Made by a program: the position numbers and the translations under genes. 48,478 nucleotides of DNA, taken from positions 1 through 48,478 of the forward strand of contig JAILEQ010000116.1 of NCBI GenBank assembly GCA_024687305.1, in the 5' to 3' direction. Numbering within the stretch: position 1 is the first letter of the stretch; every line of letters begins with the position of its first letter. Positions 8,488 through 16,570 of this stretch are shown piece after piece. The stretch comes from Lachnospiraceae bacterium. Its GTDB lineage: Bacteria; Bacillota; Clostridia; Lachnospirales; Lachnospiraceae. Under the pieces are notes generated by a model. It was not told where the DNA came from. It did no database searches and saw nothing but the letters and a program-made list of their open reading frames with translations.

Positions 8488-10509
8488 TTATATGCTCCTA
8501 AAGTCAATAAGACAAGGTGTTCTATTTGTAATTCGATCTTTGATATGATCGTACATTTCTATTACAAGCATGAATATATCTGAATCTTCCATTATATCAC
8601 CAAGGCCGAAAGAAAGTGCTCCGCTCTGCCTTACACCCGTCAATTCACCGGGGCCTCTTAACTTTATGTCCTGTCTTGCGATTTCAAAACCGTCATTGGT
8701 TTCATTCAAAACTTTAAGTCTCTTAAGTGACTGTTCGTTTTTTGTATCACTGACAAGAATACAATATGACTGAGCATCGCCTCTTCCGACACGGCCTCTT
8801 AGCTGATGTAACTGTGACAAGCCAAATCGTTCGGCGTTTACTATCATCATTACTGTCGCGTTGGGGACATCTACTCCGACTTCAATAACGGTTGTAGAAA
8901 CCAATATGTCATACTTTCTGTCTTTAAAGTCTTCCATAATACGCTCCTTTTCGGCGCTTTTTAGTTTGCCGTGAAGCGTAGCGACCCTAATCGAATCACC
9001 GTAGTAGGCCTTCAATTCTTCGGTCATCGTCCCGACATCTTTCAGATTAAGATCGTCCTCTTCGGATTCGTCTATCATCGGACAAATGACATAAGCCTGG
9101 TGTCCGGCGTCTATTTCCTTTTTGATAAAATCAAAACTCTTTTTATTATAACCCGAATTGACAACACAATTTTGGATCGGAATGCGGTTTTTAGGAAGTT
9201 CGTCCATAATGCTTATATCTACATTTCCGTACATTACCATTGCAAGTGTTCTGGGAATGGGGGTTGCACTCATAACGAGTATATGAGGTGACATGCCTTT
9301 ATCCCTTAAGCTTTCTCGCTGGTTAACGCCGAATCTGTGCTGCTCATCCGTTATAACAAGCTTTAGGTCCTTAAATTCAACGTTTTCCTGAAACAGCGCA
9401 TGCGTGCCTATAACTACGTTGTATTCTCCGCTTTGTATTCCTGCGTAAGCTTCTCGTTTCGATTTTGCGGAAAGTTTTCCGTAAAGCAATACAGGTTTTA
9501 TACAAAGTCCGTATTTATCACACATTGCTTTTATATTATTGAAATGCTGAACTGCCAGCACTTCGGTCGGCGCCATCAAAGCTCCCTGAGAATTGTTTGC
9601 GGCGCACAACAAAAGAGCTTCAACGGCCACTAACGTTTTTCCGCTTCCGACATCTCCCTGAACAAGACGGTTCATGAGATATTTTCCGGTCATATCCTCA
9701 AATATATCTTTTATGGCATTTTTCTGCGCATTGGTAAGTTCAAAAGGAAGCGATTCTTTGAATCTTTCACATTCGGCCACTTCCATGAAAGGTTTTTCAT
9801 TTAACGGTTTCACATTATTTACATCCGAACTTTTGAATCCGTGATAAAAATCAAGAAATTCTTCAAAGATAAGTCTTCTTCTTGCTTTATATAGATCATT
9901 TTCGCTTTTGGGAAAATGTATTGAAAAAAAAGAATCGGAAATATTCAAAAATGAATTGACATCCATTTCTTTTGCGGACAGATATTCTTCATAATATTTT
10001 GAAAGACCGATAACTTCTTTAACGGATTTGGCTATCTTAGAACTTGTTATGTCCTTTGTGACGGAATAGACGGGCCCAATCGTCCCTTCGATCTTTTCAT
10101 AATCTTTAAGATCATAGATCTGAGGCTGCGACATTTGATAAACGGCTTTATTTGTGCTCACAAAACCTCTGAACACTTTAAAAGTATCCTTTTTTAAAGC
10201 TTTTGCAATATAGGGAGCATTAAAGAAACGTATTTCGAAAGCATCCCCGTTTTTATCTTTGACATAGGCAGTCACGATCGATCTTCCCGAAAAACGAATG
10301 ATCCTGGCATTTGATGCTATGACACCGTAAACTGCGTTGCGCTCCATTGGAATAAAATGTTTAACATCGGTCAAAGTCTCGAATTTTTCGTATGTTCTCG
10401 GATAATAATGGATAAGATCGTTTACCGTATGCAAATTAAGCCTTTCATATGCCAAAAGACTTTTCTCACCCACACCTTTAACATTTATTATCGAGGAATC
10501 CAAATTCAT
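8488..10509 (-). CDS. recG: ATP-dependent DNA helicase RecG
   Basis: RecG remodels stalled replication forks and Holliday junctions. The 673-residue protein has the N-terminal wedge domain beginning with VKGVGEKSLLAYERL (10-24), Walker A in GDVGSGKT near residue 290, the DEQH box near 387, SATPIPRTLAM, and the late helicase motif HQLRGRVGRG followed by the RecG-type GFEIARQDIKLRGPGEL. The N-terminus matches the family, so the ATG at 10509 is right, yet there is no Shine-Dalgarno site. An extended -10 box lies six bases upstream and the fakA terminator abuts it. FakA-recG order is as in other Firmicutes. Confidence 0.97.
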   Translation of the reverse strand: MNLDSSIINVKGVGEKSLLAYERLNLHTVNDLIHYYPRTYEKFETLTDVKHFIPMERNAVYGVIASNARIIRFSGRSIVTAYVKDKNGDAFEIRFFNAPYIAKALKKDTFKVFRGFVSTNKAVYQMSQPQIYDLKDYEKIEGTIGPVYSVTKDITSSKIAKSVKEVIGLSKYYEEYLSAKEMDVNSFLNISDSFFSIHFPKSENDLYKARRRLIFEEFLDFYHGFKSSDVNNVKPLNEKPFMEVAECERFKESLPFELTNAQKNAIKDIFEDMTGKYLMNRLVQGDVGSGKTLVAVEALLLCAANNSQGALMAPTEVLAVQHFNNIKAMCDKYGLCIKPVLLYGKLSAKSKREAYAGIQSGEYNVVIGTHALFQENVEFKDLKLVITDEQHRFGVNQRESLRDKGMSPHILVMSATPIPRTLAMVMYGNVDISIMDELPKNRIPIQNCVVNSGYNKKSFDFIKKEIDAGHQAYVICPMIDESEEDDLNLKDVGTMTEELKAYYGDSIRVATLHGKLKSAEKERIMEDFKDRKYDILVSTTVIEVGVDVPNATVMMIVNAERFGLSQLHQLRGRVGRGDAQSYCILVSDTKNEQSLKRLKVLNETNDGFEIARQDIKLRGPGELTGVRQSGALSFGLGDIMEDSDIFMLVIEMYDHIKDRITNRTPCLIDFRSI

Positions 10510-10515
10510 GTTTTA

Positions 10516-10524
10516 ATTATATCA
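10516..10524 (-). promoter_or_regulatory. Extended -10 promoter placed for a leaderless recG transcript
   Basis: The minus strand reads TGATATAAT, a perfect -10 with the TGn extension, and six bases later comes the recG ATG. Transcription would begin at or next to the A of the start codon. The -35 position has only a GAC core (ACGACT, 17-base spacer), as extended -10 promoters allow. Confidence 0.5.
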
Positions 10525-10554
10525 AAAAAATCCGACACAGTCGTGTCGGATTTT
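10524..10554 (-). terminator. Intrinsic terminator after fakA
   Basis: TCCGACAC pairs with GTGTCGGA across a four-base loop, extended by four A-T pairs, and is followed by seven T on the minus strand. It lies just past the fakA stop. Its T-tract runs into the recG -10 box. Confidence 0.92.
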
Positions 10555-10569
10555 GATGTCTGAATATGA

Positions 10570-12231
10570 TTATTCTGCTGAAATGATGTAATAATATATA
10601 GGCTGTCCGCCGTATTGGAGTTCTGCGTCAACCGAAGGAAATTTCTCACCGATATAATCAATGAGTTTGGATGCTTCTTCTTCATTTACGTCAGCTCCGT
10701 AATAAACGGTAACAAGTTCCGAAGGTTCATCTGCCAAAATGAGTTCCGTTATCATTTCACATGCGGCATCGTTCATCTTGGGATTAACGGAAATAAGTCC
10801 TCTGTCTCCGATACCCATGAAATCGCCTTCCTTAATGTCCTTATCGTCTATCCTGGTATCTCTTACCGCATAGGTCACCTGACCTGTCTTAACGGTCGAA
10901 AGAGCATCCTTCATAGCCTCGGTATTGGACTCAACATCGGCATCGGGAATGAAATTGATCATAGCCGATATTCCCTGAGGAATAGTTTTGGAAGGAATAA
11001 CGATAACGTTCTTTCCTTCAACAAGATATTTAACCTGATCGGCAGCCATGATTATATTTTTGTTGTTGGGAAGAATGAAAATATTGTCCGCATTAATCTT
11101 CTCACATGCCAAAACCATATCTTCGGTCGAAGGGTTCATTGTCTGACCGCCTTCAATGATCACGTCAACACCAAGGTCGGTAAATATTCCTCCCAGTCCG
11201 CTTCCGCATGAAACGGCAATGAATCCGTAATCTTTTCTTTCTGCCGGAACGGTTTCTTCGGACTGCTTAGCCTTTTCCTGCTCTTTAAAAAGCTTCTCTT
11301 CATGCTCAAGGCGCATGTTATCGATCTTTAAGTTGGATAACTGACCGTATTTAAGGGCTCTTTGAATGGCAAGTCCGGGATCGTTCGTGTGAACATGAAC
11401 TTTTACTATGTCATCGTCGGCGACAAGTACTATAGAATCACCGATAGATTCAAGGAACGACTTGAAGTCCATCTCATGCTTAACATTGAATACTTTATCA
11501 AGCATAATGATAAACTCCGTACAATATCCGAATTTGATCTCTTCTTCGACCTGCTCGCTTATCGTAGCGGGTTTACTGTCACCCTTGAATGAAGTAACAT
11601 CGATCTCTTTACCCAGAAGTGCGTCATAAACACCGTGAAGCACTTCGATAAGACCCTGTCCGCCCGAGTCTACAACACCGGCCTGCTTGAGGACCGGAAG
11701 CATATCGGGAGTCTTTGCAAGAACCGCTTCTCCGTGAGCGATTATCTCTTTACAGAATTCTTCAATATCGGCACATCCCGAATCGGCAAGTTCTCTTGCT
11801 TTTTCCGAAATACCTTTTGCAACCGTAAGAATAGTACCTTCCTTAGGTTTCATGACCGCTTTGTAAGCAGTCTCAACTGCCTTTTCAAATGAATCTGCAA
11901 GAGCCGGGATGTCGATCACTTCAAGTCCCTTGACCACCTTCGTGAAACCTCTTAACAGCTGTGAAAGGATAACGCCCGAGTTACCTCTTGCACCTCTTAA
12001 CGATCCCGAAGAGATCGCTTTGCAAAGGCTTTCCATATTTATGTCGTTTGTTGTTTCCAAAGAAGAAACCTCTTTGGCAGCCGACATAATGGTCATTGTC
12101 ATATTGGTACCCGTATCACCGTCCGGAACGGGAAAAACGTTTAATTCGTTTATCCATTCCTTTTTGGCATCAAGGCTATTAGCTCCTCCCAAAAACAGCT
12201 TCGAAAGAAGCTTAGCGTCAATACTGTTCAT
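10570..12231 (-). CDS. fakA: Fatty acid kinase FakA-like (DAK2/YloV family)
   Basis: This 553-residue protein phosphorylates fatty acids held by DegV/FakB proteins, giving acyl-phosphate for phospholipid synthesis. The N-terminal DhaL-type kinase domain shows FPVPDGDTGTNM (33-44) and SLRGARGNSGVILSQLLRG (77-95), which bind ATP and magnesium. A middle domain with FGYCTEFIIML and HVHTNDPG follows, then a C-terminal domain with SCGSGLGGIFTDLGVDVI. It follows the Asp23 gene by 14 bases with an AGGAGG site, as in the yloU-yloV pair of Bacillus. A DegV gene is 2.2 kb downstream. Confidence 0.93.
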   Translation of the reverse strand: MNSIDAKLLSKLFLGGANSLDAKKEWINELNVFPVPDGDTGTNMTMTIMSAAKEVSSLETTNDINMESLCKAISSGSLRGARGNSGVILSQLLRGFTKVVKGLEVIDIPALADSFEKAVETAYKAVMKPKEGTILTVAKGISEKARELADSGCADIEEFCKEIIAHGEAVLAKTPDMLPVLKQAGVVDSGGQGLIEVLHGVYDALLGKEIDVTSFKGDSKPATISEQVEEEIKFGYCTEFIIMLDKVFNVKHEMDFKSFLESIGDSIVLVADDDIVKVHVHTNDPGLAIQRALKYGQLSNLKIDNMRLEHEEKLFKEQEKAKQSEETVPAERKDYGFIAVSCGSGLGGIFTDLGVDVIIEGGQTMNPSTEDMVLACEKINADNIFILPNNKNIIMAADQVKYLVEGKNVIVIPSKTIPQGISAMINFIPDADVESNTEAMKDALSTVKTGQVTYAVRDTRIDDKDIKEGDFMGIGDRGLISVNPKMNDAACEMITELILADEPSELVTVYYGADVNEEEASKLIDYIGEKFPSVDAELQYGGQPIYYYIISAE

Positions 12232-12245
12232 TTACCCAAAACCTC

Positions 12246-12614
12246 CTAATCAATTACCTTAACGTCTTCCACGAAGACATTGATCTTTTCAATTTCAAGT
12301 CCTGTAAAATCTTCAACTTTGTATTTTACATTTGCGATCAGATTGTCCACAACGGCTTTGATGCTCACACCGTAAGCCACTATTACATGGAAATCCAGAA
12401 TCAGGTTATGATTGTCCGATAAAGTTACGCTTATACCTCTTCCTATGTCAGCAGAGTTGATCTTAAGCAACTTAACCAGACCGTCTTTAACGTTTACATT
12501 AGCCATACCGATAATACCAAAGCTTTCTACAGCTACGCTTCCGGCATATTGAGTAATGACATTTGAATCTATGATTATGTTTCCGAGATGTGTATCAACC
12601 AAAGATTTCTTCAT
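12246..12614 (-). CDS. Asp23/Gls24 family protein (YloU type)
   Basis: This 122-residue protein belongs to the Asp23/DUF322 family, linked to envelope stress and often membrane-associated through partners. Conserved parts include GNIIIDSNVITQYAG near the N-terminus, ESFGIIGMANVNVKDG in the middle and YGVSIKAVVDNL. There is no signal peptide or membrane segment. It is first in a two-gene unit with fakA, ending 14 bases before it, with AGGAGG ten bases before the start. It is divergent from rpmB, a conserved arrangement. Confidence 0.93.
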   Translation of the reverse strand: MKKSLVDTHLGNIIIDSNVITQYAGSVAVESFGIIGMANVNVKDGLVKLLKINSADIGRGISVTLSDNHNLILDFHVIVAYGVSIKAVVDNLIANVKYKVEDFTGLEIEKINVFVEDVKVID

Positions 12615-12683
12615 ACGATCAAGACCTCCTTAATATCATCCGTTTACGCAAGACAAAAAAATACTCTGTCACGTATCCCTTGA

Positions 12684-12689
12684 ATTATA
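12684..12689 (-). promoter_or_regulatory. Probable -10 box for the Asp23-fakA unit
   Basis: TATAAT preceded by GTG on the minus strand lies about 70 bases upstream of the Asp23 start. A T-rich tract sits at the -35 position (TTTCTT with a 17-base spacer), so only the -10 is strong. Confidence 0.45.
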
Positions 12690-12726
12690 CACTTAAAAAA
12701 ACAAAAAAGAAACAATATATTTTTAC

Positions 12727-12755
12727 TTGCATTATCAAACACTTTCTGATATATT
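12727..12755 (+). promoter_or_regulatory. Promoter of rpmB
   Basis: TTGCAT and TATATT are separated by 17 bases. Transcription would begin near 12762, exactly at the start of a seven-pair hairpin, GTTGCGA against TCGTAAC with a GTT loop and one G-U pair (12762-12778). Confidence 0.7.
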
Positions 12756-12808
12756 ATCAATGTTGCGAGTTTCGTAACGTTTATTTTTGCATTCAGGAGG
12801 TGATTAAA

Positions 12809-12994
12809 ATGGCAAAATGTGCAGTATGTGGTAAAGGCATTCATTTTGGTAACAACGTAAGCCATTCTAATAGAAAATCCAGCAGAATATGGGGCTCCAA
12901 CATAAGAAGCGTTAACTGCAAAGTTGACGGTGCTACGAAGAGACTTCATGTTTGTACCAGATGTTTAAGATCCGGTAAAGTAGAACGTGCTTAA
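12809..12994 (+). CDS. rpmB: Ribosomal protein L28
   Basis: L28 is a component of the large ribosomal subunit. The 61-residue protein is the zinc-binding (C+) form, with C4 and C7 in CAVCGKG and C49 and C52 in CTRCLRSG. The start is the ATG at 12809, with AGGAGGTGA seven bases upstream; an open frame extends further upstream but has no matching homology. It is monocistronic, with its own promoter and a strong terminator, and divergent from the Asp23-fakA unit as in many Firmicutes. Confidence 0.98.
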   Translation: MAKCAVCGKGIHFGNNVSHSNRKSSRIWGSNIRSVNCKVDGATKRLHVCTRCLRSGKVERA

Positions 12995-13016
12995 TTGATC
13001 ATTGAAATGAAAGTCA

Positions 13017-13045
13017 GGGAGAACGGATATCCGTTCTCCTTTTTT
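13017..13045 (+). terminator. Intrinsic terminator of rpmB
   Basis: GGAGAACGGAT is followed at once by its complement ATCCGTTCTCC and then six T. Confidence 0.92.
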
Positions 13046-13086
13046 CGTATATGATATCAAAGCAAAGTAAACAGTCATTTATGTTC

Positions 13087-13116
13087 ATAAAAAAAGAACA
13101 GCGAAATGCTGTTCTT
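13087..13116 (-). terminator. Intrinsic terminator of the GerW/J-domain operon
   Basis: AAGAACAGC pairs with GCTGTTCTT around a short loop and is followed by TTTTTTT on the minus strand. It begins within the stop codon of the J-domain gene. Confidence 0.9.
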
Positions 13117-13591
13117 AATTTACCGATCTGAACGGGGAATCAAATTCCGCTTTCAATCTGTCGTATTCTCTTGTAATGAGCGTAACCATCTCATGATCGC
13201 CGCACATATTGTCCGGATGAAATATCTTAAGCAAATCCCTGTATCTTTTCTTTAATGCAAGAAACGAATTGACACCCGCAAAAAGTGTACCGGCCATATC
13301 TTCATAAACTATATGAGATGCATACTTTTCGTGTGCGTTTTTCTCGGCATTAAAGTTTATGCGATCTCTCTCAAGTCGTTTCTTATCGATCTCAAGCTGC
13401 TCGTAGCCGCTTTTTAAAATGGCCATCTTCTTGTCAAAGAACTGTTCATCGTATTCCATACGTTTACGTTCTTTGGCTATACGATTTTCTTCAAAAATAA
13501 GCCATTCCCTGAGTTCGTTAAAACTCTCTTTTGTTCCTTCGTTAAGAAGTCTTTCAAACTCGGGATCGTTTACCTTCTTATACACGATCAT
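13115..13591 (-). CDS. Coiled-coil protein with C-terminal J domain
   Basis: This 158-residue protein has a highly charged helical N-terminal half (residues 30-90, rich in E, K and R) and a short J-like domain at the C-terminus: KKRYRDLLKIFHPDN, with the HPD tripeptide at residues 125-127, followed by a helix ending REYDRLKAEF. HPD is the part of J proteins that stimulates the ATPase of DnaK. There is no G/F region or zinc finger, so it is not DnaJ itself. Its start overlaps the gerW stop by four bases (ATGA), so the two are coupled. It is the last gene of a four-gene unit. A role in guiding DnaK to a membrane or spore-related client is speculation. Confidence 0.82.
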   Translation of the reverse strand: MIVYKKVNDPEFERLLNEGTKESFNELREWLIFEENRIAKERKRMEYDEQFFDKKMAILKSGYEQLEIDKKRLERDRINFNAEKNAHEKYASHIVYEDMAGTLFAGVNSFLALKKRYRDLLKIFHPDNMCGDHEMVTLITREYDRLKAEFDSPFRSVN

Positions 13592-14010
13592 TCCTCATCA
13601 TCTTTACCGAAAGCGGCATCAAGTATCTCTTCATCACTTACCGAATCTTTCTTGGGTGCGAATCTGTCGACGATATCGGGGATCAGATCGAGCACCTTAG
13701 TGATGGGATCCTGGTTTTTAACGTTTACAAGTTTGGCACGACCGTCTTTGATCACCAATACGGCGCTGGGAGAAAGCTTGCCTCCGAGGCCGCCGCCACC
13801 TCCGCCCTTCTTTTCATCGGCTTTTGCCAAAGAAGCTCCCGCACCAATACCGAAAGTGACATCCACCAAAGGAAGAATGATAACATCTCCGACCTTTGTA
13901 GGCTCACCGACTACAGTCTTAGTGGCAAGTACGGAATCCATACCGCTCATTAATGCATCGACTATCACGCTGCAATTATTTGTTTCTTTTTTGTTGATCT
14001 CATTATCCAT
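13588..14010 (-). CDS. gerW: GerW/YtfJ family protein
   Basis: The GerW (YtfJ) family includes a Bacillus spore protein needed for normal germination. This 140-residue copy has the family core: DVIILPLVDVTFGIGAG, a glycine stretch, then GGKLSPSAVLVI, and an acidic C-terminus. I start it at the ATG at 14010, because GAGGG lies seven bases upstream; the other ATG at 14016 is directly against that site. Upstream lies a DUF2953 gene, the usual neighbour (YtfI). The family also occurs in non-sporulating relatives, so it does not prove that this organism sporulates. Confidence 0.9.
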   Translation of the reverse strand: MDNEINKKETNNCSVIVDALMSGMDSVLATKTVVGEPTKVGDVIILPLVDVTFGIGAGASLAKADEKKGGGGGGLGGKLSPSAVLVIKDGRAKLVNVKNQDPITKVLDLIPDIVDRFAPKKDSVSDEEILDAAFGKDDEE

Positions 14011-14028
14011 AATCATTCCCTCAACCTT

Positions 14029-14913
14029 CTATCTGAAAAGATCTATCGTATGTCTTATTTTTTTGTTGAACCATACGCGTATGAATACATACACGAGCAC
14101 AACTATATATATACGTCCTTTAAAATAAGCATCTGCGCTTATCTCCTCGTTGTCGAAATCACCGACGATATGTATATGTTTTCTAAACCACATATACATT
14201 GCACCGGAAAGCGCACAAACATATCCCGTAAGTGAAGGATCTTCAAATCCGAGTGAAGCATTTATCTCCCATTTCCTTGGAAGTACAGCTTTTAAAAGTC
14301 TGCAAAGCTGCTTCTTTACAAGCGAAAAGCTTTCTTTAAAATCCTCACTTTTTATTATCTCAATATACCTTTTGATTTTATCATAAACGCTCTCCGATTT
14401 GAATTCTTTTTTGTCATCAGCGTTCTTTCGCTTTTTCTCAGAACTCTTTTCGTCTTCGCTTTTTGCTGTATTCTCTTCGGTCCTTTCGGAACTGTCCGTC
14501 AAAGACACATCGGTCACTTTATCCGTCGTATCTTCGTCGTTTCTTTCTTTTAAAACTTTAGTTTCTTCGTCCGTATCGTCCAAAGAGGCTTCTTTCGTTT
14601 CGGGATCGGATGAATCTTCGTCAGTCTTCTCTTCCGAACCTTTTTTCTTTTTACCCTTTAGCTTTATACCCAGAATTTTGATCACAGGATCTTTGGATGC
14701 CTTTAGGTCAAAAGAAACCGTTACGGCATGGAGCAGCCAATTGGCTTTGCCATTAACATTATAATCTTTGTCTTTGTAAAAACCGTCTGCTTTGTAGCGA
14801 ATCGGAACAAACAAAACAACCAGCAGCAAAGCCAAAACAAACGCCAAAATACCAAGCAGGATCAAACCTATTATCTTTAATACAGTCAGTAAAACGGCAA
14901 GGAACGCACTCAT
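14029..14913 (-). CDS. DUF2953 (YtfI-like) membrane protein with an acidic insert
   Basis: This 294-residue protein has one strongly hydrophobic N-terminal segment (about residues 5-35) followed by FVPIRYKADG, then the DUF2953 core split by a very acidic, low-complexity insert of roughly 90 residues rich in E, D, S, T and K (about 90-180). The C-terminal part contains ASLGFEDPSLTGYVCALSG, typical of the family, and ends with a second hydrophobic stretch near IYIVVLVYVFIRVW. It sits between the 106-residue protein and gerW; the pairing with gerW is conserved. Its molecular function is not known. Length of the insert is the odd feature. Confidence 0.85.
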   Translation of the reverse strand: MSAFLAVLLTVLKIIGLILLGILAFVLALLLVVLFVPIRYKADGFYKDKDYNVNGKANWLLHAVTVSFDLKASKDPVIKILGIKLKGKKKKGSEEKTDEDSSDPETKEASLDDTDEETKVLKERNDEDTTDKVTDVSLTDSSERTEENTAKSEDEKSSEKKRKNADDKKEFKSESVYDKIKRYIEIIKSEDFKESFSLVKKQLCRLLKAVLPRKWEINASLGFEDPSLTGYVCALSGAMYMWFRKHIHIVGDFDNEEISADAYFKGRIYIVVLVYVFIRVWFNKKIRHTIDLFR

Positions 14914-15230
14914 TTATCGTCCTCCCCATAAAGTTTTAATGCCTTTATAAGATCGCAATCACCAAACTTTGAAACTGCCTTTTCACTTAAAACCCTTAAA
15001 AATTCAAAAGCGTCTTTGTTGTTTTTAAATATGCCGACAACATGAATATCTAAATCTTTCATTCTTTTTTGAAAAAAAACAAAAGAAGGATAAAGTTCAA
15101 GACCGGTACGTTTCTCGTTCAAACAAACAAGAACATACCCAAAAACAAGTTCTTTACCCTGCAGCTTCTCTATTATTTTGTCGCTTTTTTTGATCGATCT
15201 GCCAATTATGACATCTTCGTCAAACGTCAT
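14910..15230 (-). CDS. Hypothetical 106-residue protein, first gene of the GerW unit
   Basis: A soluble protein with a mixed pattern: IIGRSIKKSDKIIEKLQGK, a beta-like core FGYVLVCLNEKRTGLEL, and a C-terminal helix. I do not recognise the family and see no signal peptide, membrane segment or catalytic motif. Its stop overlaps the start of the DUF2953 gene by four bases (ATGA), so it is coupled to that gene, and it follows a good promoter at 15289-15317. Reality as a gene is supported by the operon layout. Confidence 0.75.
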   Translation of the reverse strand: MTFDEDVIIGRSIKKSDKIIEKLQGKELVFGYVLVCLNEKRTGLELYPSFVFFQKRMKDLDIHVVGIFKNNKDAFEFLRVLSEKAVSKFGDCDLIKALKLYGEDDK

Positions 15231-15288
15231 CGGGAAGCCGTCCTTTCGTTGTTTTTACTGATCAAAACAAGTTTTAAACATTTAAATT

Positions 15289-15317
15289 ATCATACCATGA
15301 AACGTTGATACTAACAA
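15289..15317 (-). promoter_or_regulatory. Promoter of the four-gene GerW unit
   Basis: TTGTTA and TATGAT lie 17 bases apart on the minus strand, about 60 bases upstream of the first start codon. Confidence 0.65.
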
Positions 15318-15405
15318 ATCTTTTTACTTTATCATGAAATGTTTGAAATATACTGAAAATAGAGTGAATTATATATTCAAACATATTTTCTTTATGCAAT
15401 TTGTA

Positions 15406-15414
15406 TGATAAAAT
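15406..15414 (+). promoter_or_regulatory. Probable extended -10 of the HD-GYP-type gene
   Basis: TGATAAAAT has the TGn extension and a near-consensus -10, 38 bases before the start codon. The -35 place (TTTTCT) is weak. The rest of 15231-15451 is AT-rich and shows no gene. Confidence 0.42.
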
Positions 15415-15451
15415 GCAGTTAGAAAAACGGTTTCATTTATGAGGGTCCAAT

Positions 15452-16504
15452 ATGAAAATGACAGCGGTCATGGCTTTAAAACCCGGAATGGTTTTGGCCG
15501 AAGATGTCCTTAATTTCAAAAACGAACTGCTTTTCCCCGCGAATACAACGCTCGACGATCGTGCGATAGCCAAACTCTCGCGCCATTCCATTATGTGTGT
15601 TGAAGTTAAAGAGGAAGAAGATTTCGCGACCACTCACTTTGAAAAGATCAGAGTAAGTGCCGGATTCAGGCATTTTGAAAAAACATACAATATCTTTTTA
15701 CCCAAATACAAAAAGATGATCGACGGACTCATCAATGATAAAACTCCGATCGATGTATCAATGCTCTTTCAGATTTACGCAGAGATCACCGGATGTGCAA
15801 AGACCGGTGAGCTTTTGCTTGATTATCTTTACAACATGCTTCCTTCCGAAGACAATCTGACATATGCTCATTGCCTTAACTCCGCTCTTATTGCAGGAGT
15901 TTTCGGAACGTGGACCGGAATGCCGAGGGAAGATCTGTTCAGACTGATCCAATGCGGTTTCTTCTACGACATAGGAAAGCTTATGCTTCCCCAGGAACTT
16001 ATATGGAAGCCTTCCAAACTTACCGATATGGAATTTGAACTTATGAAGACGCATACTCTTCAGGGCTATAATCTTTTAAAAGATCAGGATCTCGACGAAA
16101 GCATCCTGCTGGCGACACTCGAACATCACGAAAAATGTGACGGTACGGGTTATCCTTCAAAACTCAAAGAGGATCAGATCAATCTCTTTGCAAAATATAT
16201 ATCAATAATCGATGCATATGAAGCAATGACAAGTGCCAGAACATACAGACAATCATTGGTTCCTTTCCAGATCATCGAAAACTTCGAAAGAACCGAAAGA
16301 TTTTATCCGGCAATTATCTTAAGAAATATACTTCTTCACATTGCCAATTCACAGGTAGGCCTTACTGTCAGACTCTCCGACGATCGATTGGCGGAAGTTA
16401 TACTGATCAACCAAAGAAAGCTCTCAAGGCCTCTTGTTAAATGCGAAGATGAGGTTATAGATCTTGTTAAGTTTCCTGATCTTAAGATTGTTGCCGTATT
16501 GTAA
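15452..16504 (+). CDS. HD-GYP domain protein with altered HD motif (YD)
   Basis: HD-GYP proteins normally hydrolyse cyclic di-GMP at a metal centre. This 350-residue protein has an N-terminal domain of about 110 residues beginning with MALKPGMVLAEDV, then the HD-GYP fold: H140, the HD doublet replaced by Y172-D173 in FFYDIGK, H201 in KTHTLQGY, H225-H226 in EHHEKCDGTGYP and D254. The GYP motif is intact (233-235), and only the first residue of the HD pair is lost. Activity may therefore be reduced, changed or absent; a c-di-GMP-sensing role is possible. The start has GAGGG upstream. It is a lone plus-strand gene converging on the Nudix gene. Confidence 0.88.
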   Translation: MKMTAVMALKPGMVLAEDVLNFKNELLFPANTTLDDRAIAKLSRHSIMCVEVKEEEDFATTHFEKIRVSAGFRHFEKTYNIFLPKYKKMIDGLINDKTPIDVSMLFQIYAEITGCAKTGELLLDYLYNMLPSEDNLTYAHCLNSALIAGVFGTWTGMPREDLFRLIQCGFFYDIGKLMLPQELIWKPSKLTDMEFELMKTHTLQGYNLLKDQDLDESILLATLEHHEKCDGTGYPSKLKEDQINLFAKYISIIDAYEAMTSARTYRQSLVPFQIIENFERTERFYPAIILRNILLHIANSQVGLTVRLSDDRLAEVILINQRKLSRPLVKCEDEVIDLVKFPDLKIVAVL

Positions 16505-16532
16505 TGCAGCCTCTTTCTTTCAATAATGACAA

Positions 16533-16570
16533 AACAAAAACGGACAGGCTTCATTCAGCCCTGTCCGTTT
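16533..16570. terminator. Terminator shared by convergent HD-GYP and Nudix genes
   Basis: ACGGACAGG pairs with CCTGTCCGT with one bulge. On the minus strand it is followed by TTTTTGTTTTG, a good T-tract, and it overlaps the end of the Nudix gene. On the plus strand the tail is only TTTAATATTTG, so it is weaker there. Confidence 0.75.

Noticed and set aside
12644..12949. Minus-strand open frame across rpmB
   Set aside because: It lies over the well-supported rpmB gene and its promoter, and its translation has no recognisable features.
14399..14764. Plus-strand serine-rich open frame
   Set aside because: It mirrors the acidic low-complexity insert of the DUF2953 gene; the composition explains the open frame.
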